41,259 nucleotides of DNA from RGIG5612 sp963591145 (GCA_963591145.1 CAVARE010000009.1:1-41259); one strand, 5' to 3'. Positions 23,588 through 33,869 are shown, counted from the stretch's first letter. Notes: generated by a model from the sequence alone, not told the origin. Numbers and translations: made by a program.

Positions 23588-25405
23588 ATGGAAAAGAGTA
23601 AGAAAGGCGCCATTCGATTTTTTGCTTGTTGTATGGCGATACTGCTTGTCTGTACAATTTTTATCTGGGGATTTCAGAGTTCATGGGGACAGATTAAGAT
23701 TGAACGAATATATCTGGAGGGTGAGGATGGAACGACTATTAGCAGTCTGATTTACATTCCTGACAATGCAACAGATGAGACACCTGCGCCAGTGGCAGTG
23801 ATACTTCATGGAAGGTCAAATCACGCACATTCTAATGATACCTGGAGCCTGGAACTGGCAAGAAGAGGCTTCGTTGTATTATCACCTGATCTGCAGGGCG
23901 GCGGCGAGTCTGATCCGGACATCGACAGAAGCTCTCAGGCGATAACAGTAGCAGAGTATGCCAATGGACTCTCATTTGTTGAGAAGGATAAGATCAATTT
24001 GATCGGATATTCCGCTGGAACAGCGACTGTACTTCAGACTTATGATGCAATGCCAGATTCAGTTAATAGCATTTGCGAGGTCTTCGGACCGTTTATGATG
24101 CAGCTGGCTGGCGGAATTGACAATGTCAATACCAATTATTGTATGATCAAGTCAACAGCTGATCAGTATGACGGACATTTTATAGGCGATATCGAAGAGT
24201 GCCTTGCATATATGTCTGAGCTTTCGGGAATCGATGATCTTCAACCGGATACAGATTATGAATGGAGAGATTCTATATTCCGCTATTCAGTTATTTCGGG
24301 AACGTTACATCAGACTGGTAATATCAGCGGAGCTACAATTACTGCGATTGTAGACTATGAAATGACAGTAAATCAGAGTCCGATTGCATTAGATGCTTCT
24401 AATCAGGTGTGGTTATGGCAGCAGATATTCTCGGCAATAGCATGCGTGACCATGATGTTCTTACTGGCATCAATTATCAATCTGCTCATGCAGTTGGATT
24501 TCTTCGCAAAGGCAGCTAATCCGGTTCCGGTAAAGCCGGCGAGAGCAGCTAAGGGCTGGGCATGTGCTAAGGCATGGATTATAGATTTCATTTTCACACT
24601 CGTGATTCCTGCGCTTATATTTGTCCATGTATCTGCATATGTAATGAAGTGGACTGGTGCAGGTACTGGCTGGGATAAGGTGCTTACATCGACTAATCTC
24701 AATGGAATTATGGGTTGGCTCATTGTAATTGCTCTTATCGGCATTGCAAGAATGATTATCAGATCAAAACGTGCCCAAAAAGAAGGCATAAGCCTGAAGT
24801 TATCTGATTATTCACTGGGAGGCGAGTCAGAGAGTAGAATCGACTGGAGTAAACCTGCAAAAGGTCTCCTGATCGGCATCATTGCAATTGTATTTGTGTT
24901 CACATGGCTGTGGCTTATCGAAGGATTTGCGGGGATAAATTATCAGGTGTGGAATCTTTCTACCTATCTTAAGATATCGCCGATGCGTATTGTAAGAGCT
25001 ATACCGTATGTGCTGATTATCTTCTTTGTAATGTTCGTGGGAAATATGAATCAGAGAATTCTTCCTTCGACGGGAAATCAGAGAAAGGATCTGTGGATCG
25101 CGGTTGCTGTAAATACATGCATGACTGCCAGCGCACTCTTCGTATTGCTGTTGCTGCAGTATGGCGGAAGTATGATAATGGGAGATGGTTCGACTGTTAT
25201 TGCACAGATTGATGTATATGGAACGGGTCAAAATACGAGTTGTGGAGCGCTGGATTATGCATTTGGATACTGCTATATGATGGGCGGAACAACAGGAGTT
25301 GTGACTTACATTTATAGAAAGTATGGCAATATCTGGCTGGGTGTAATTCCTGCTGCAATTTTTGCTGGACTAGTTACATTGTCTGGGTTTACAATCGTTG
25401 CGTGA
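23588..25405 (+). CDS. Membrane-embedded alpha/beta hydrolase
   Basis: 605 residues. An N-terminal membrane helix (about 9-28) leads to an alpha/beta-hydrolase domain, predicted outside: VILHGRSNHAHSND (about 75), SPDLQGGGESD and the nucleophile elbow GYSAGT (about 145-150). From about residue 275 to the end there are some seven to eight further transmembrane helices. ATG 23588 is chosen because AAAGGGG lies upstream. An in-frame ATG at 23552 lies inside the operator. The stop is in the region of overlap with possible upstream TetR starts, so the two genes form one operon. Substrate unknown; a lipid or peptide ester is a guess. Confidence 0.72.
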   Translation: MEKSKKGAIRFFACCMAILLVCTIFIWGFQSSWGQIKIERIYLEGEDGTTISSLIYIPDNATDETPAPVAVILHGRSNHAHSNDTWSLELARRGFVVLSPDLQGGGESDPDIDRSSQAITVAEYANGLSFVEKDKINLIGYSAGTATVLQTYDAMPDSVNSICEVFGPFMMQLAGGIDNVNTNYCMIKSTADQYDGHFIGDIEECLAYMSELSGIDDLQPDTDYEWRDSIFRYSVISGTLHQTGNISGATITAIVDYEMTVNQSPIALDASNQVWLWQQIFSAIACVTMMFLLASIINLLMQLDFFAKAANPVPVKPARAAKGWACAKAWIIDFIFTLVIPALIFVHVSAYVMKWTGAGTGWDKVLTSTNLNGIMGWLIVIALIGIARMIIRSKRAQKEGISLKLSDYSLGGESESRIDWSKPAKGLLIGIIAIVFVFTWLWLIEGFAGINYQVWNLSTYLKISPMRIVRAIPYVLIIFFVMFVGNMNQRILPSTGNQRKDLWIAVAVNTCMTASALFVLLLLQYGGSMIMGDGSTVIAQIDVYGTGQNTSCGALDYAFGYCYMMGGTTGVVTYIYRKYGNIWLGVIPAAIFAGLVTLSGFTIVA

Positions 25406-25458
25406 TATCACAGGTAATACAGCGGCAAATGCGCAGGAAGAACAGGAATTTATTCAAC

Positions 25459-26052
25459 ATGGATAAAGAACAGGTACTGGGAAAACAAGAACTTAAGGCT
25501 ATGCGTTCCAAGCAAGCCCTGATAGATGCAGCAGCGAAGCTTTTTCGGGAAAAGAATATAAATAGCGTCGGCGTCAGAGAAATTTCGGCCATGGCAGGAG
25601 TTACGACGGGCACGTTTTATCATTATTTCGACAGCAAGGATTCTATTCTCGATGCGATATATCTGAATCGGGATGAACAATTCGAGGAGATTCTGAGCAA
25701 ATATAGCGAAAAAGGTCCTTTTTGTCATGGATTGATATGCTTCTTTAAAGACTATATGGCATCCCTTGTTAAGGAAGACGGCGTGGATTATACCCTGCAC
25801 AGAATGTTTGTTCTGAAAAAGAAAAGTCCTGCACATTTTAAACTGACTCAGGGCGTTGTGAAATTGATAGAATCAGCACAAAACAATGATGAGCTGGGCT
25901 CCCAATATAATGGCTCTGATATTGCAGATTTTATGTTTGTCCTTTTCAGAGGCGTGGTATACGACTGGTGCATAACCGAAAATGGCAGTCAGGATCTGTC
26001 TGAGAAAGTCGAGAAAGCGCTAACCTGTGCGATAAAAGCCTTCGAGAATTAA
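25459..26052 (+). CDS. TetR/AcrR family transcriptional regulator
   Basis: About 197 residues. The N-terminal helix-turn-helix is at about 15-60 (ALIDAAAKLFREKNINSVGV, then ISAMAGVTTGTFYHYFDSKDSIL), the TetR_N signature. The C-terminal part is a variable ligand-binding/dimer domain. It probably represses its own operon through the double operator at 23516-23558 and responds to a ligand linked to the hydrolase. ATG 25459 is preferred (AGGAA upstream). A longer frame from GTG 25402, overlapping the hydrolase stop, cannot be excluded. Confidence 0.88.
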   Translation: MDKEQVLGKQELKAMRSKQALIDAAAKLFREKNINSVGVREISAMAGVTTGTFYHYFDSKDSILDAIYLNRDEQFEEILSKYSEKGPFCHGLICFFKDYMASLVKEDGVDYTLHRMFVLKKKSPAHFKLTQGVVKLIESAQNNDELGSQYNGSDIADFMFVLFRGVVYDWCITENGSQDLSEKVEKALTCAIKAFEN

Positions 26053-26070
26053 GAAAAATATTTGAACGTT

Positions 26071-26104
26071 AAAGGACCTCTTGATCACTCAAGAGGTCCT
26101 TTAG
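26071..26104. terminator. Bidirectional terminator between tetR and the PucR-type gene
   Basis: AAAGGACCTCTTGA (26071-26084) and TCAAGAGGTCCTTT (26089-26102) pair perfectly around TCAC, with A-rich and T-rich flanks. It serves both converging genes. Confidence 0.88.
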
Positions 26105-26171
26105 CGTAGAAACAATAAATGCAAAGCTGTGGTTGTGCGACAGAAAACACTTCTGAAAAAGCAACTGCGGG

Positions 26172-27809
26172 TTATAGGGTTATAACAACATTATCTTGTG
26201 AGGAGCATGCTTCATTGATGCAAGATAGCTGTGATTTCAAATGTACGAAAACGCCTTCTCCCCATCTTAAAATAAGCATATGATACGTGGTAATAAGTTG
26301 TTGAATATAACGCGAATCTGTTATGGGCAGGTGCAACGTCTCCTTTAAACGATTTATATGGTATACTACATTATTGCGGTGCATAAATAAGAGCCTGGCT
26401 GTTTCTACATAGGAGCAGCCATTTGTTATGTAGGCATAGAGGATTGCAATTATATTTGCATGACTTTCATATGATTGGTCTACCAGGTCAAGAATTTCGG
26501 GAAGACAGAAATTCCTGTAATCAATCTGTGATGACGCGAGATAGTATGCGTGAAATTCCGCAATGTTGGCATAAATATAAATTTGATTCGATGAAAGCTG
26601 CATCGGAATATTAAAATGTCGTACAAATCTGCTGTTAGTAATGAGCTGACCTATAGTAATTGCAGCCTCGGCCTGCGTGTAGGCGGTCGCAGCCTCTGAC
26701 ATTCTATGAAAAACATGACTGATGCCGCAGACCAGATTTACGCTGCGACACATATCAGAGATGCAATCTTGAATCTCTGCAATCTTATTTGATAAGCAAT
26801 TGATGATGACTATAATGTGGTGTTCATATATCAGCGGCATAGAGTTGGTAAATGCCAGGTGGATATTGCCGCAGACTATATCAGCTGATGAAGATGCATT
26901 AGAGAAATCAATACATAGAACCATAAAATTTCCTTCAAATTTTATGCCTAATGCCTGACAGCGAGACTTAGCCTCAATAGCTGATATTTTGCATGAAAGT
27001 ATATCCGCAACCAGAGATTCATAGATGTTGCTCGTGGCGATTTGTTCGTCTTGAGCTAGGCACTGCCTGAGGTATGGCGCGAACAGATGCAGCATGGACA
27101 GAATGCTTCCTGTATAATGCTCGGTTGAAACTATACAGCATAATAATATAGATATCGAACCTGTCACCTTTATAAGATAATGAATTTCATAGTCACCAGA
27201 TTTATCCTGAACTATTGAATATGCGAAATTTGCACTGCAGATATTATATTTTTTATCTGGCGATGTAAATGACGAATTGTTGGTGATGTAGCCATTCGAG
27301 ATCAATTCCTGATATGTGGGAATATCTGGAATATTAGTCTCGGCGTGAGCGATTAATTTCATACTGGGTCCGATTAGAACCATAGGTTTTTGAATCATTG
27401 AGTGGATAGCGTTCAGAATTTCCTGAACCGAAGCCTTCTTGATTATAGCATCATTTAAATCATGCTCAAGCATTATGAGGTCGATAATAAATTCTTGCAT
27501 ACGGTTAAGAACGATAGCCAGCTCGGTAGGCGTCTTTATATAGATTGAAGCACCATCGACATAGTCGTCATCTTTTTCGTAGACGTAGATAAGGCAGTAT
27601 TTGCCGCCATGTTCCTGTGTCCTCTTGAATGTATTGAATCTGGGCATATCATATGAATCTGTAAGATAAACTATGTCTGAACGATAGTAGGATTCATTCT
27701 CTGGAAGCAGATGAAATGAATTGTATTCCCTAGACAATACATTATCATCTTCGATTATAAAATCGTATTCACATAATTTTTCAAAAAGCATATTTAACGT
27801 AAAAATCAA
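26172..27809 (-). CDS. PucR/CdaR-type transcriptional regulator
   Basis: 545 residues. The C-terminal end carries the PucR-type helix-turn-helix (HTH_30): ETARLLFMHRNNVVYHINRLKETLHLP, about residues 470-496. A GGDEF-like middle domain precedes it (about 290-400), and the N-terminal half is an uncharacterised sensory region. Such proteins usually control catabolic or transport genes nearby. The start appears to be TTG 27809: AGGAG lies nine bases before it (27819-27823), while the first ATG (27791) is 27 bases from any ribosome site. It is divergent from the secreted beta-helix gene, a likely target. Confidence 0.82.
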   Translation of the reverse strand: MIFTLNMLFEKLCEYDFIIEDDNVLSREYNSFHLLPENESYYRSDIVYLTDSYDMPRFNTFKRTQEHGGKYCLIYVYEKDDDYVDGASIYIKTPTELAIVLNRMQEFIIDLIMLEHDLNDAIIKKASVQEILNAIHSMIQKPMVLIGPSMKLIAHAETNIPDIPTYQELISNGYITNNSSFTSPDKKYNICSANFAYSIVQDKSGDYEIHYLIKVTGSISILLCCIVSTEHYTGSILSMLHLFAPYLRQCLAQDEQIATSNIYESLVADILSCKISAIEAKSRCQALGIKFEGNFMVLCIDFSNASSSADIVCGNIHLAFTNSMPLIYEHHIIVIINCLSNKIAEIQDCISDMCRSVNLVCGISHVFHRMSEAATAYTQAEAAITIGQLITNSRFVRHFNIPMQLSSNQIYIYANIAEFHAYYLASSQIDYRNFCLPEILDLVDQSYESHANIIAILYAYITNGCSYVETARLLFMHRNNVVYHINRLKETLHLPITDSRYIQQLITTYHMLILRWGEGVFVHLKSQLSCINEACSSQDNVVITL

Positions 27810-27842
27810 GGATGTTAGCTCCTCTCACTGGTAATTTTGCGC

Positions 27843-27905
27843 ATTGTATCATGAGTACAATATATTGTGCAAATATTGTCAGAAAAATTGTATCATGGAT
27901 AAAAT
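27843..27905. promoter_or_regulatory. Promoter with palindrome and direct repeats in the divergent region
   Basis: For the plus strand: TTGTCA (27876-27881), 18 bases, TAAAAT (27900-27905). Just upstream is the palindromic GTACAATATATTGTGC (27855-27870). ATTGTATCATG occurs twice, at 27843 and 27887, 44 bases apart and overlapping the promoter. These are candidate sites for the PucR-type regulator. The palindrome resembles an NrdR box but stands alone. Confidence 0.5.
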
Positions 27906-28086
27906 GAAAATATTGCTGTGACTGATATCATAGATAAGGCTGAACGTTAGACCTGGAGTCTGATATGCGGCTGGAAGAAAAGAACACGGGTAAGCTTTGT
28001 ACTCTTGTCGTTTCACACACTCTTGCGCTGAATGAAAAAAATCATTATTGGCAGCAGAAAAATCACGATAACAAAAGGAGAGCAGT

Positions 28087-30129
28087 ATGAAAAAAAGAAA
28101 AGTCACAGCATTATTGGTAACATCTGCCATGGTTCTGACAGTGGCAGGATATGCACAGGCAGCAGAACCCGAAGCTGGCGAGCAGGTGACAGAAAGTAAA
28201 GCATATTATGGATTATCCAGTTTTACAGGATTTGATGGAATGCCTTATGATCCTGCAGTTTATGTCGAAAACGGCGGGCTGGTTGAGGTAGGCACAGATG
28301 CATCATCAGTTGAAGAGGGCGAGTATGATGCAACCACGATGGCGGGAGCAAAAATACAATCATCGGAGGATGAATTCTCTGCAGTAATACTGAATAATTC
28401 GGATTATACAATCACAGATTCTGTTATTAATCTTAATTCAGAGTCTGATGGAACCAGAGTCAATGATTTCTGTGGGTTGGGCTCAGCAATCATTAATACT
28501 AACGGCGGAACGCTGTATATTGAAAATACAACGATAAGCACTACAGGTGTAGCTAAAACAGCGGTATTTTCTGATAATGGTGCCAATACCATAATGAAAA
28601 ATTGTATTCTGACATCAGAGGGAGGCACATTGTATGATGGATATTATTCCAATGCAAGTCAGAATATGATGGTGGCACCGCCATGGGTACTGGGACTTGA
28701 TGATACGGTTGCTAATGTACGTACAACCAGTATGATGGGAGCTTTTACAACGCATACATTTGTAGACTGCCAGGTTAATTCTGCTGGCTGGGGATCGTTG
28801 TCAACGGATGCAGATGCAGGACAGAGTAGCAGCTTGCATCAGCATTTGATTGCGATAAATACTTCTTCAGATGTAGAAAACTCAGGATATATTGCATATG
28901 TACAGTCGGATGATATGGCGGAGTTCTACGGAGTAGACTTCTCAGCTGGAACATATGTTGTTATCATGACTGGCGGAGAGGCAACATTTAAAAGCTATAC
29001 AGGCGGCCAGAAAATCGATATAATTCAGTACAATGAAGAAACTGAAAAGGACAGCCGTTATTTATTTGAAGATGAAGATTATGCAGAGACTGGCGGTGTG
29101 CCGGTAGCTGACAGCGGTGATGTTATTGCAACCGTAGTCAGTGATCAAGTTGAAGAAGGAACGGTTGTTCCATCGGTTATTAAGTCAGATGCATTTGCAT
29201 TTATGTTCCATAATAATTTTGCAAATGGATGGAATGTTGTAAACATCCTGGATGGAACAGAGGTGTACTCTGAAAATGCAACATTCCTTGTTAAGAAGAT
29301 AAATGCAGATATTACCGTGGATGACGCCACAGTAGTAAGCAATGACGGTGTACTTCTGCAGATTATTGATAATGACGATGACTATGTAGGACCAGACATG
29401 AGTCTTACATGGGGATTAGATGATGCAGAGATAGGCAGAGTCATTGGAAGCACGAATATAGAGGACAAGATGGCAGGCGAGTCTTGCATTTTTCCGACCT
29501 TTTCAGAACATCTGGTAGAGCCTGCTGGATGGTCATATGAATGGACAGAAAAGGATATGGAAGTTACAGCGGCATCTCTTAATACTACAGGAGATTCCGG
29601 ATGGGTTGTAAACCTTAATTTGTCCAATACAGTAATTGACGGTGATGTATGGAATTCATCAGGATATGTAACTGAAAATGGTGGAACCAGCCTGAATGTT
29701 AATTTGGGCGAGAATGCAGAACTTACCGGAATTATTTCGTCGGGAGCGTACAAGCATACACTTCAGAATAATGAGGAACTATATGTAGAAGACAGTGATA
29801 TCGACGCAGGCGGATATTATGAGGCACTTGTTGGAAATGCATATGCGGAGGCTAACGATGGTATAGCTGACTGGGCGAATGCAAATTATCTGGGTCATGT
29901 TGAAAATACGCAGTATGCCAATGGCTATAATTCGGTATCAGTGGTTCTTGATGCCAATGCGGTATGGACTGTCACTGATGAATGTATCATTGATGAATTA
30001 GTAATAGGTGAGGATGCGTCAATAGTGGCAGCTGAAGGAACTCTTACGATGACAGTTGACGGTATTGAAACAGAGATTGCCGCAGGGCAACAATATGAGG
30101 GAGATATTGTTATCACTATGAGTAAATAA
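28087..30129 (+). CDS. Large secreted beta-helix-like protein, unknown function
   Basis: 680 residues with a clear signal peptide (KKRKVTALLVTSAMVLTVAGYAQA, cleavage about 26). The mature part is acidic, rich in Asn, Asp, Thr and Gly, with many short strands of the type seen in right-handed beta-helices (SAIINTNGGTLYIENTTIS, NTIMKNCILTSEGGTLYDG, NLNLSNTVIDGDVWNSSG). There is no LPXTG motif, membrane anchor or lipobox, so it should be released or held non-covalently. No catalytic motif recognised. Ribosome site AAAGGAG. It may be a pectin/carbohydrate-active or adhesive protein, but that is only fold-level inference. Confidence 0.7.
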   Translation: MKKRKVTALLVTSAMVLTVAGYAQAAEPEAGEQVTESKAYYGLSSFTGFDGMPYDPAVYVENGGLVEVGTDASSVEEGEYDATTMAGAKIQSSEDEFSAVILNNSDYTITDSVINLNSESDGTRVNDFCGLGSAIINTNGGTLYIENTTISTTGVAKTAVFSDNGANTIMKNCILTSEGGTLYDGYYSNASQNMMVAPPWVLGLDDTVANVRTTSMMGAFTTHTFVDCQVNSAGWGSLSTDADAGQSSSLHQHLIAINTSSDVENSGYIAYVQSDDMAEFYGVDFSAGTYVVIMTGGEATFKSYTGGQKIDIIQYNEETEKDSRYLFEDEDYAETGGVPVADSGDVIATVVSDQVEEGTVVPSVIKSDAFAFMFHNNFANGWNVVNILDGTEVYSENATFLVKKINADITVDDATVVSNDGVLLQIIDNDDDYVGPDMSLTWGLDDAEIGRVIGSTNIEDKMAGESCIFPTFSEHLVEPAGWSYEWTEKDMEVTAASLNTTGDSGWVVNLNLSNTVIDGDVWNSSGYVTENGGTSLNVNLGENAELTGIISSGAYKHTLQNNEELYVEDSDIDAGGYYEALVGNAYAEANDGIADWANANYLGHVENTQYANGYNSVSVVLDANAVWTVTDECIIDELVIGEDASIVAAEGTLTMTVDGIETEIAAGQQYEGDIVITMSK

Positions 30130-30191
30130 TACTTTGATAGTAACTTTTATGACTGTTTGAACAGTCGTTACCACAATCTCCATAATAATAG

Positions 30192-30228
30192 CAAATGCTT
30201 GCCGCGTGTAAACGTAGGCGAGCATTTG
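30192..30228 (+). terminator. Hairpin after the beta-helix gene (possible terminator)
   Basis: CAAATGCT (30192-30199) pairs with AGCATTTG (30221-30228), extended by TGCC/GGCG. There is no T-run, so it may be only a weak terminator or an mRNA-end stabiliser. The MATE gene starts 34 bases later. Confidence 0.45.
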
Positions 30229-30261
30229 TCGTGAAATTAATACAAATCTGTAGTGAACGAG

Positions 30262-31668
30262 ATGAAGAAAAATAAGTCGGTCAAAAATACGCATGGGAAT
30301 TCAACTGGAAGACAATTGATAAAACTCTCTGCTCCGCTTGTGGCAGGTAATCTGCTTCAAACCTGTCTGCAAACAGTAGAAATAGGAATTGTCGGGAAAT
30401 ATATTGGAACGACAGCACAGGCAGCGTTCAGCGTTAGTCTGATAGTATACACTCTGTATACTATGGTTGCATTGGGCCTTAGCTGTGGCGGGACTATCGT
30501 GATAGCGCAGTATAGTGGAGCGCACAGGCAAGATTTGACGAAAAGTCTAATAGGATTACTTTTTATAATTATGATGGGAACGTCGCTTGTAATATCTGCA
30601 ATCGGCATTGTACTGAGAAGGTTATTCCTTAATATACTTAGCGCTGAAATCGGAGCAACTGAAATTGCAACGAAGTATTTGCTCCCCGCATGTATAGCAA
30701 TTATATTTTATTCGCTCAATAGCTTTATATATTCGGTATTTCGGGGACTGGGGAATTCGAAAATACCGATGCTGCTTATAGCAGGGCAGGTTGTCATAAA
30801 TCTGCTGTTCGACATGATAAACCTACTTGCCTTTAAGTGGAGCCTGGTTGGAATTGGATTAGCAATGCTTCTGTCACAGCTGGTTGTATGCATAGCAGGA
30901 GCAATGTATTTGATTAAAGAGCTGAAGAGCATGAATTTGTTAGATTTACCTGTGATAAAAAGACGCAAAATCAGTGAAAGAAAAGCGAAAATCATCATAG
31001 GGCAGAAGGAGGCTGCAAAAACTGTGACAGCGACATTGTTGAGAGTATCTGCGCCAATCATAATATTCGGAATACTCATGTCCGCAGGAGCCTTTTTCAT
31101 AAATGGAAACGTGAACATTTATGGCGCTGCTGCAACATCTGCTGATGGGATCTGCAGTCAGCTTAAAAATGTAGTCAACGGAATCTTTACTGGCATATAT
31201 AGCGGTGGCGCAATTATAATTGCGCAGAGTTATGGCGGTAATGATATATCACATATCAGGATGACTTATGCTGTGACTATTAAGATTAGCTTACTAATCT
31301 GCACGGTGTTGGCACTGCCGTTGCTAATATGGCCAGAGGCAGTATTTTCAATTATGACCAATGATACTGGAGTGATTGCTCATGCGCGGGCCAGCCTTTT
31401 TGCTCTCACAATCAGCTATGTTGGTACATCACTGGCAACGGGGGCGTTTGCTATTATAGAGGGAACGGGCAAGACTACTCTGGAGCTAATGGGAGGCATT
31501 TTGGAAAATTTTGTAATGAAAATCCTGTTGGGATACATACTTGGTAAATCGTTAGGACTCACAGGATATTGGATCGGATGCGCTGCGTCATCGTTTGCAA
31601 TGCCTGTAATAGGACGGCTATATCTTCAGCAACTACGGAAATATCATTGGAAAAACAAAAGAATCTGA
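30262..31668 (+). CDS. MATE family efflux transporter
   Basis: About 468 residues with twelve hydrophobic helices in two MatE halves. MATE proteins export drugs or metabolites using a sodium or proton gradient. Family-typical segments are LIKLSAPLVAGNLLQTCLQTVEIGIVGKYIG at the first half and VNGIFTGIYSGGAIIIAQSYGG at the second. Frequent family signs such as SVFRGLGNSKIPM are present. ATG 30262 is given as the start. GTG 30253 in frame is possible, and neither has a strong ribosome site. Expressed probably with the upstream secreted protein. Substrate unknown. Confidence 0.88.
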   Translation: MKKNKSVKNTHGNSTGRQLIKLSAPLVAGNLLQTCLQTVEIGIVGKYIGTTAQAAFSVSLIVYTLYTMVALGLSCGGTIVIAQYSGAHRQDLTKSLIGLLFIIMMGTSLVISAIGIVLRRLFLNILSAEIGATEIATKYLLPACIAIIFYSLNSFIYSVFRGLGNSKIPMLLIAGQVVINLLFDMINLLAFKWSLVGIGLAMLLSQLVVCIAGAMYLIKELKSMNLLDLPVIKRRKISERKAKIIIGQKEAAKTVTATLLRVSAPIIIFGILMSAGAFFINGNVNIYGAAATSADGICSQLKNVVNGIFTGIYSGGAIIIAQSYGGNDISHIRMTYAVTIKISLLICTVLALPLLIWPEAVFSIMTNDTGVIAHARASLFALTISYVGTSLATGAFAIIEGTGKTTLELMGGILENFVMKILLGYILGKSLGLTGYWIGCAASSFAMPVIGRLYLQQLRKYHWKNKRI

Positions 31669-31877
31669 ATGCACAGAGACGGCTCTGCTGTCCGCGATAG
31701 TGCAGATAGAAATGTATTCTATATTATATGCCGCATATGTTGGCAAAATGACCGCATGTGTTAAGCCTATTGGCAGCAATCACCATTGTAAATATAATGC
31801 CTTCGAAGCAGTTAAGTGTTAAAAATCCTAGGATTCATAGAGAAACAGGTTGAGAAAACTGCTTAAGGAGGAGAGAT

Positions 31878-33869
31878 ATGAAAAAACAAATTACGATGGC
31901 GTTAAGTGTTGCCATGGGTCTGATGTTGACTGTAAGTCCAGCGATGGCAACGGAGGAAAGTGCAGCTGAACCAGTAAATGCAGTGACAGAGACGGCAGCA
32001 ATAACAGAAACAGGAACTGTTAGTGTCACTGGGGGACTGATCAGTGGAGTAGTGACAGAGGATGGACAGATTATCAGCTACAAGGGCATACCATATGCTG
32101 CTCCACCAGTAGGAGAATTGCGATGGAAGGCACCACAGGATGTCGTTCCATGGGATGGAGTGCTTGAATGCACAGAATTTGGAAACTCATCTTATCAGGG
32201 CACAGAAAGTGCGTTTGGAAACTACAGTGATGAATTCTTAAACAGCAACAGAAATTATTCGGAGGATTCATTAACGGTTAATGTGTGGACCAAGACAGAG
32301 AAAAGTGATGAATTGAAACCGGTTATTCTCTACATTCATGGCGGTGGCAATACGAGCGGGGGTTCATCTTGTCCTATTTATGATGGAGAACAGATGGCCA
32401 GAAAAGATATTGTTTATGTTAGCTTAAATTATCGTCTGGCTAAGTTCGGCTTTATGGCAAGCAGCGAACTATCTGCAGAAAATGAAATGGGAGTATCTGG
32501 TAATTACGCTATTCAGGATATGATCAAAGCGTTGGAATGGATCCAGGATAACATAACAGAATTTGGCGGAGATCCTGATAATGTAACGATAATAGGTCAA
32601 TCGGCTGGAGCTGGTAATGTAGGTACGCTTACAATTTCACCATTGGCAGAAGGATTATTCAACAAAGCCGTTGGTTGGAGCAGCCTGAGTGTATCTAATA
32701 GCGCTAAGACGCTTGAAGACCTGGAAGAAACAGGCGATGACCTGGCCGAATCTTATGGTTTGTCACTTGATGGATTGAGAGAAGCTGCCGCAGAGGAAAT
32801 CCAGAATATGTCAGGATCATTTTCAACTAATGTAGATGGTTATGTGGTTACAGACACAAGCCTTAATGTATTCTTAAATGGTGAGGAAAATGATGTTCCT
32901 ACCATGACAGGTATGGTAAATGGTGATGCGGCAATGTCGGGAATTATCACATCAAGCTTTGCTTCATACCTTGGAATGAATGAAGAGGAATACGTAGAGA
33001 AGGTTAATGGAGCATTCGGCGACATGGCAGAGGAGGCACTTGAGATTTATCCTGCAAATGGTGATGACAGCTATGGAGTCGCACAGACTGTTAATCTTGA
33101 AGGAGCTATGTATAAGTTCTTAACATATGCCAAGGTAAGAGCCACAACAGCAACTACTCCTACATTTCTCTATTATTATGATCATGATTATGCAGGATTA
33201 GAGGATCAGGGTGCATTCCATTCATCAGATATTCCGTACTGGCTGGGAGGTGTATTTACTGAAGACAAGACATTTTCAGATACGGATTATATGTTGGCGG
33301 ATATAATGTCTTCTTATATTTCTAATTTTGTATCAACTGGTGATGTAAATGGCGAGGGCCTTCCTGAATGGCCTGCATATGATGGAACGCCAGGAATATT
33401 GAAGATTACCAATGACGGTGCTGAGTATGTTGAATTGAATGCGGTTAAGGCTAACTTCTGGGATGAATACTATAGCAAGCAGTTAGGCATTGAAACTGCA
33501 CCAGTTGAGGTGACGGAAGAAGACGAACTGTCTCTTGCGGAGGAAATTGCAGCTACTAATGAGGCAGCAGGCAACATAGAGCTATTGCCAATAGTAAATG
33601 ATGATCCTGAAAATCCAACTATTCAGTTAGAAAAAGAAGAAGGAACGACATTCACGGTAGCAGAGTGGGCGGCTGGAGCATGGAATCCTGTTGCAACGAC
33701 AGGAATGTATCCGATTAAGGCATATGCAATGGATGCAGAAGGCAATATTATAGGTTATCTGGAAGTAGCAGATGGTATTGGCGATTATGCAGAATACGCA
33801 GAAGCAGCAGCAATAGGCGTTATGAGCAGCTTCACAGGATATCAGGCCATTCTTGATCTGACTGAATAA
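31878..33869 (+). CDS. Secreted type-B carboxylesterase with C-terminal extension
   Basis: 663 residues. Signal peptide about 1-25 (ALSVAMGLMLTVSPAMA). The catalytic domain is of the carboxylesterase type-B family: YKGIPYAAPPVGELRW (about 55), EDSLTVNVWT, oxyanion-hole HGGGN (about 154), nucleophile elbow GQSAGAGN (Ser about 242) and the histidine in GAFHSSDIPYWLG (about 447). The last 100 or so residues form an extra domain not typical of the family. It hydrolyses carboxylic esters outside the cell. Ribosome site AAGGAGG. Substrate might be a plant or host ester. Confidence 0.88.
   Translation: MKKQITMALSVAMGLMLTVSPAMATEESAAEPVNAVTETAAITETGTVSVTGGLISGVVTEDGQIISYKGIPYAAPPVGELRWKAPQDVVPWDGVLECTEFGNSSYQGTESAFGNYSDEFLNSNRNYSEDSLTVNVWTKTEKSDELKPVILYIHGGGNTSGGSSCPIYDGEQMARKDIVYVSLNYRLAKFGFMASSELSAENEMGVSGNYAIQDMIKALEWIQDNITEFGGDPDNVTIIGQSAGAGNVGTLTISPLAEGLFNKAVGWSSLSVSNSAKTLEDLEETGDDLAESYGLSLDGLREAAAEEIQNMSGSFSTNVDGYVVTDTSLNVFLNGEENDVPTMTGMVNGDAAMSGIITSSFASYLGMNEEEYVEKVNGAFGDMAEEALEIYPANGDDSYGVAQTVNLEGAMYKFLTYAKVRATTATTPTFLYYYDHDYAGLEDQGAFHSSDIPYWLGGVFTEDKTFSDTDYMLADIMSSYISNFVSTGDVNGEGLPEWPAYDGTPGILKITNDGAEYVELNAVKANFWDEYYSKQLGIETAPVEVTEEDELSLAEEIAATNEAAGNIELLPIVNDDPENPTIQLEKEEGTTFTVAEWAAGAWNPVATTGMYPIKAYAMDAEGNIIGYLEVADGIGDYAEYAEAAAIGVMSSFTGYQAILDLTE

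Noticed and set aside
27855..27870. NrdR-like box upstream of the beta-helix gene
   Set aside because: The sequence fits the pattern, but no partner box exists 30-33 bp away and the neighbouring genes have no link to nucleotide reduction. Kept only as a generic palindrome.
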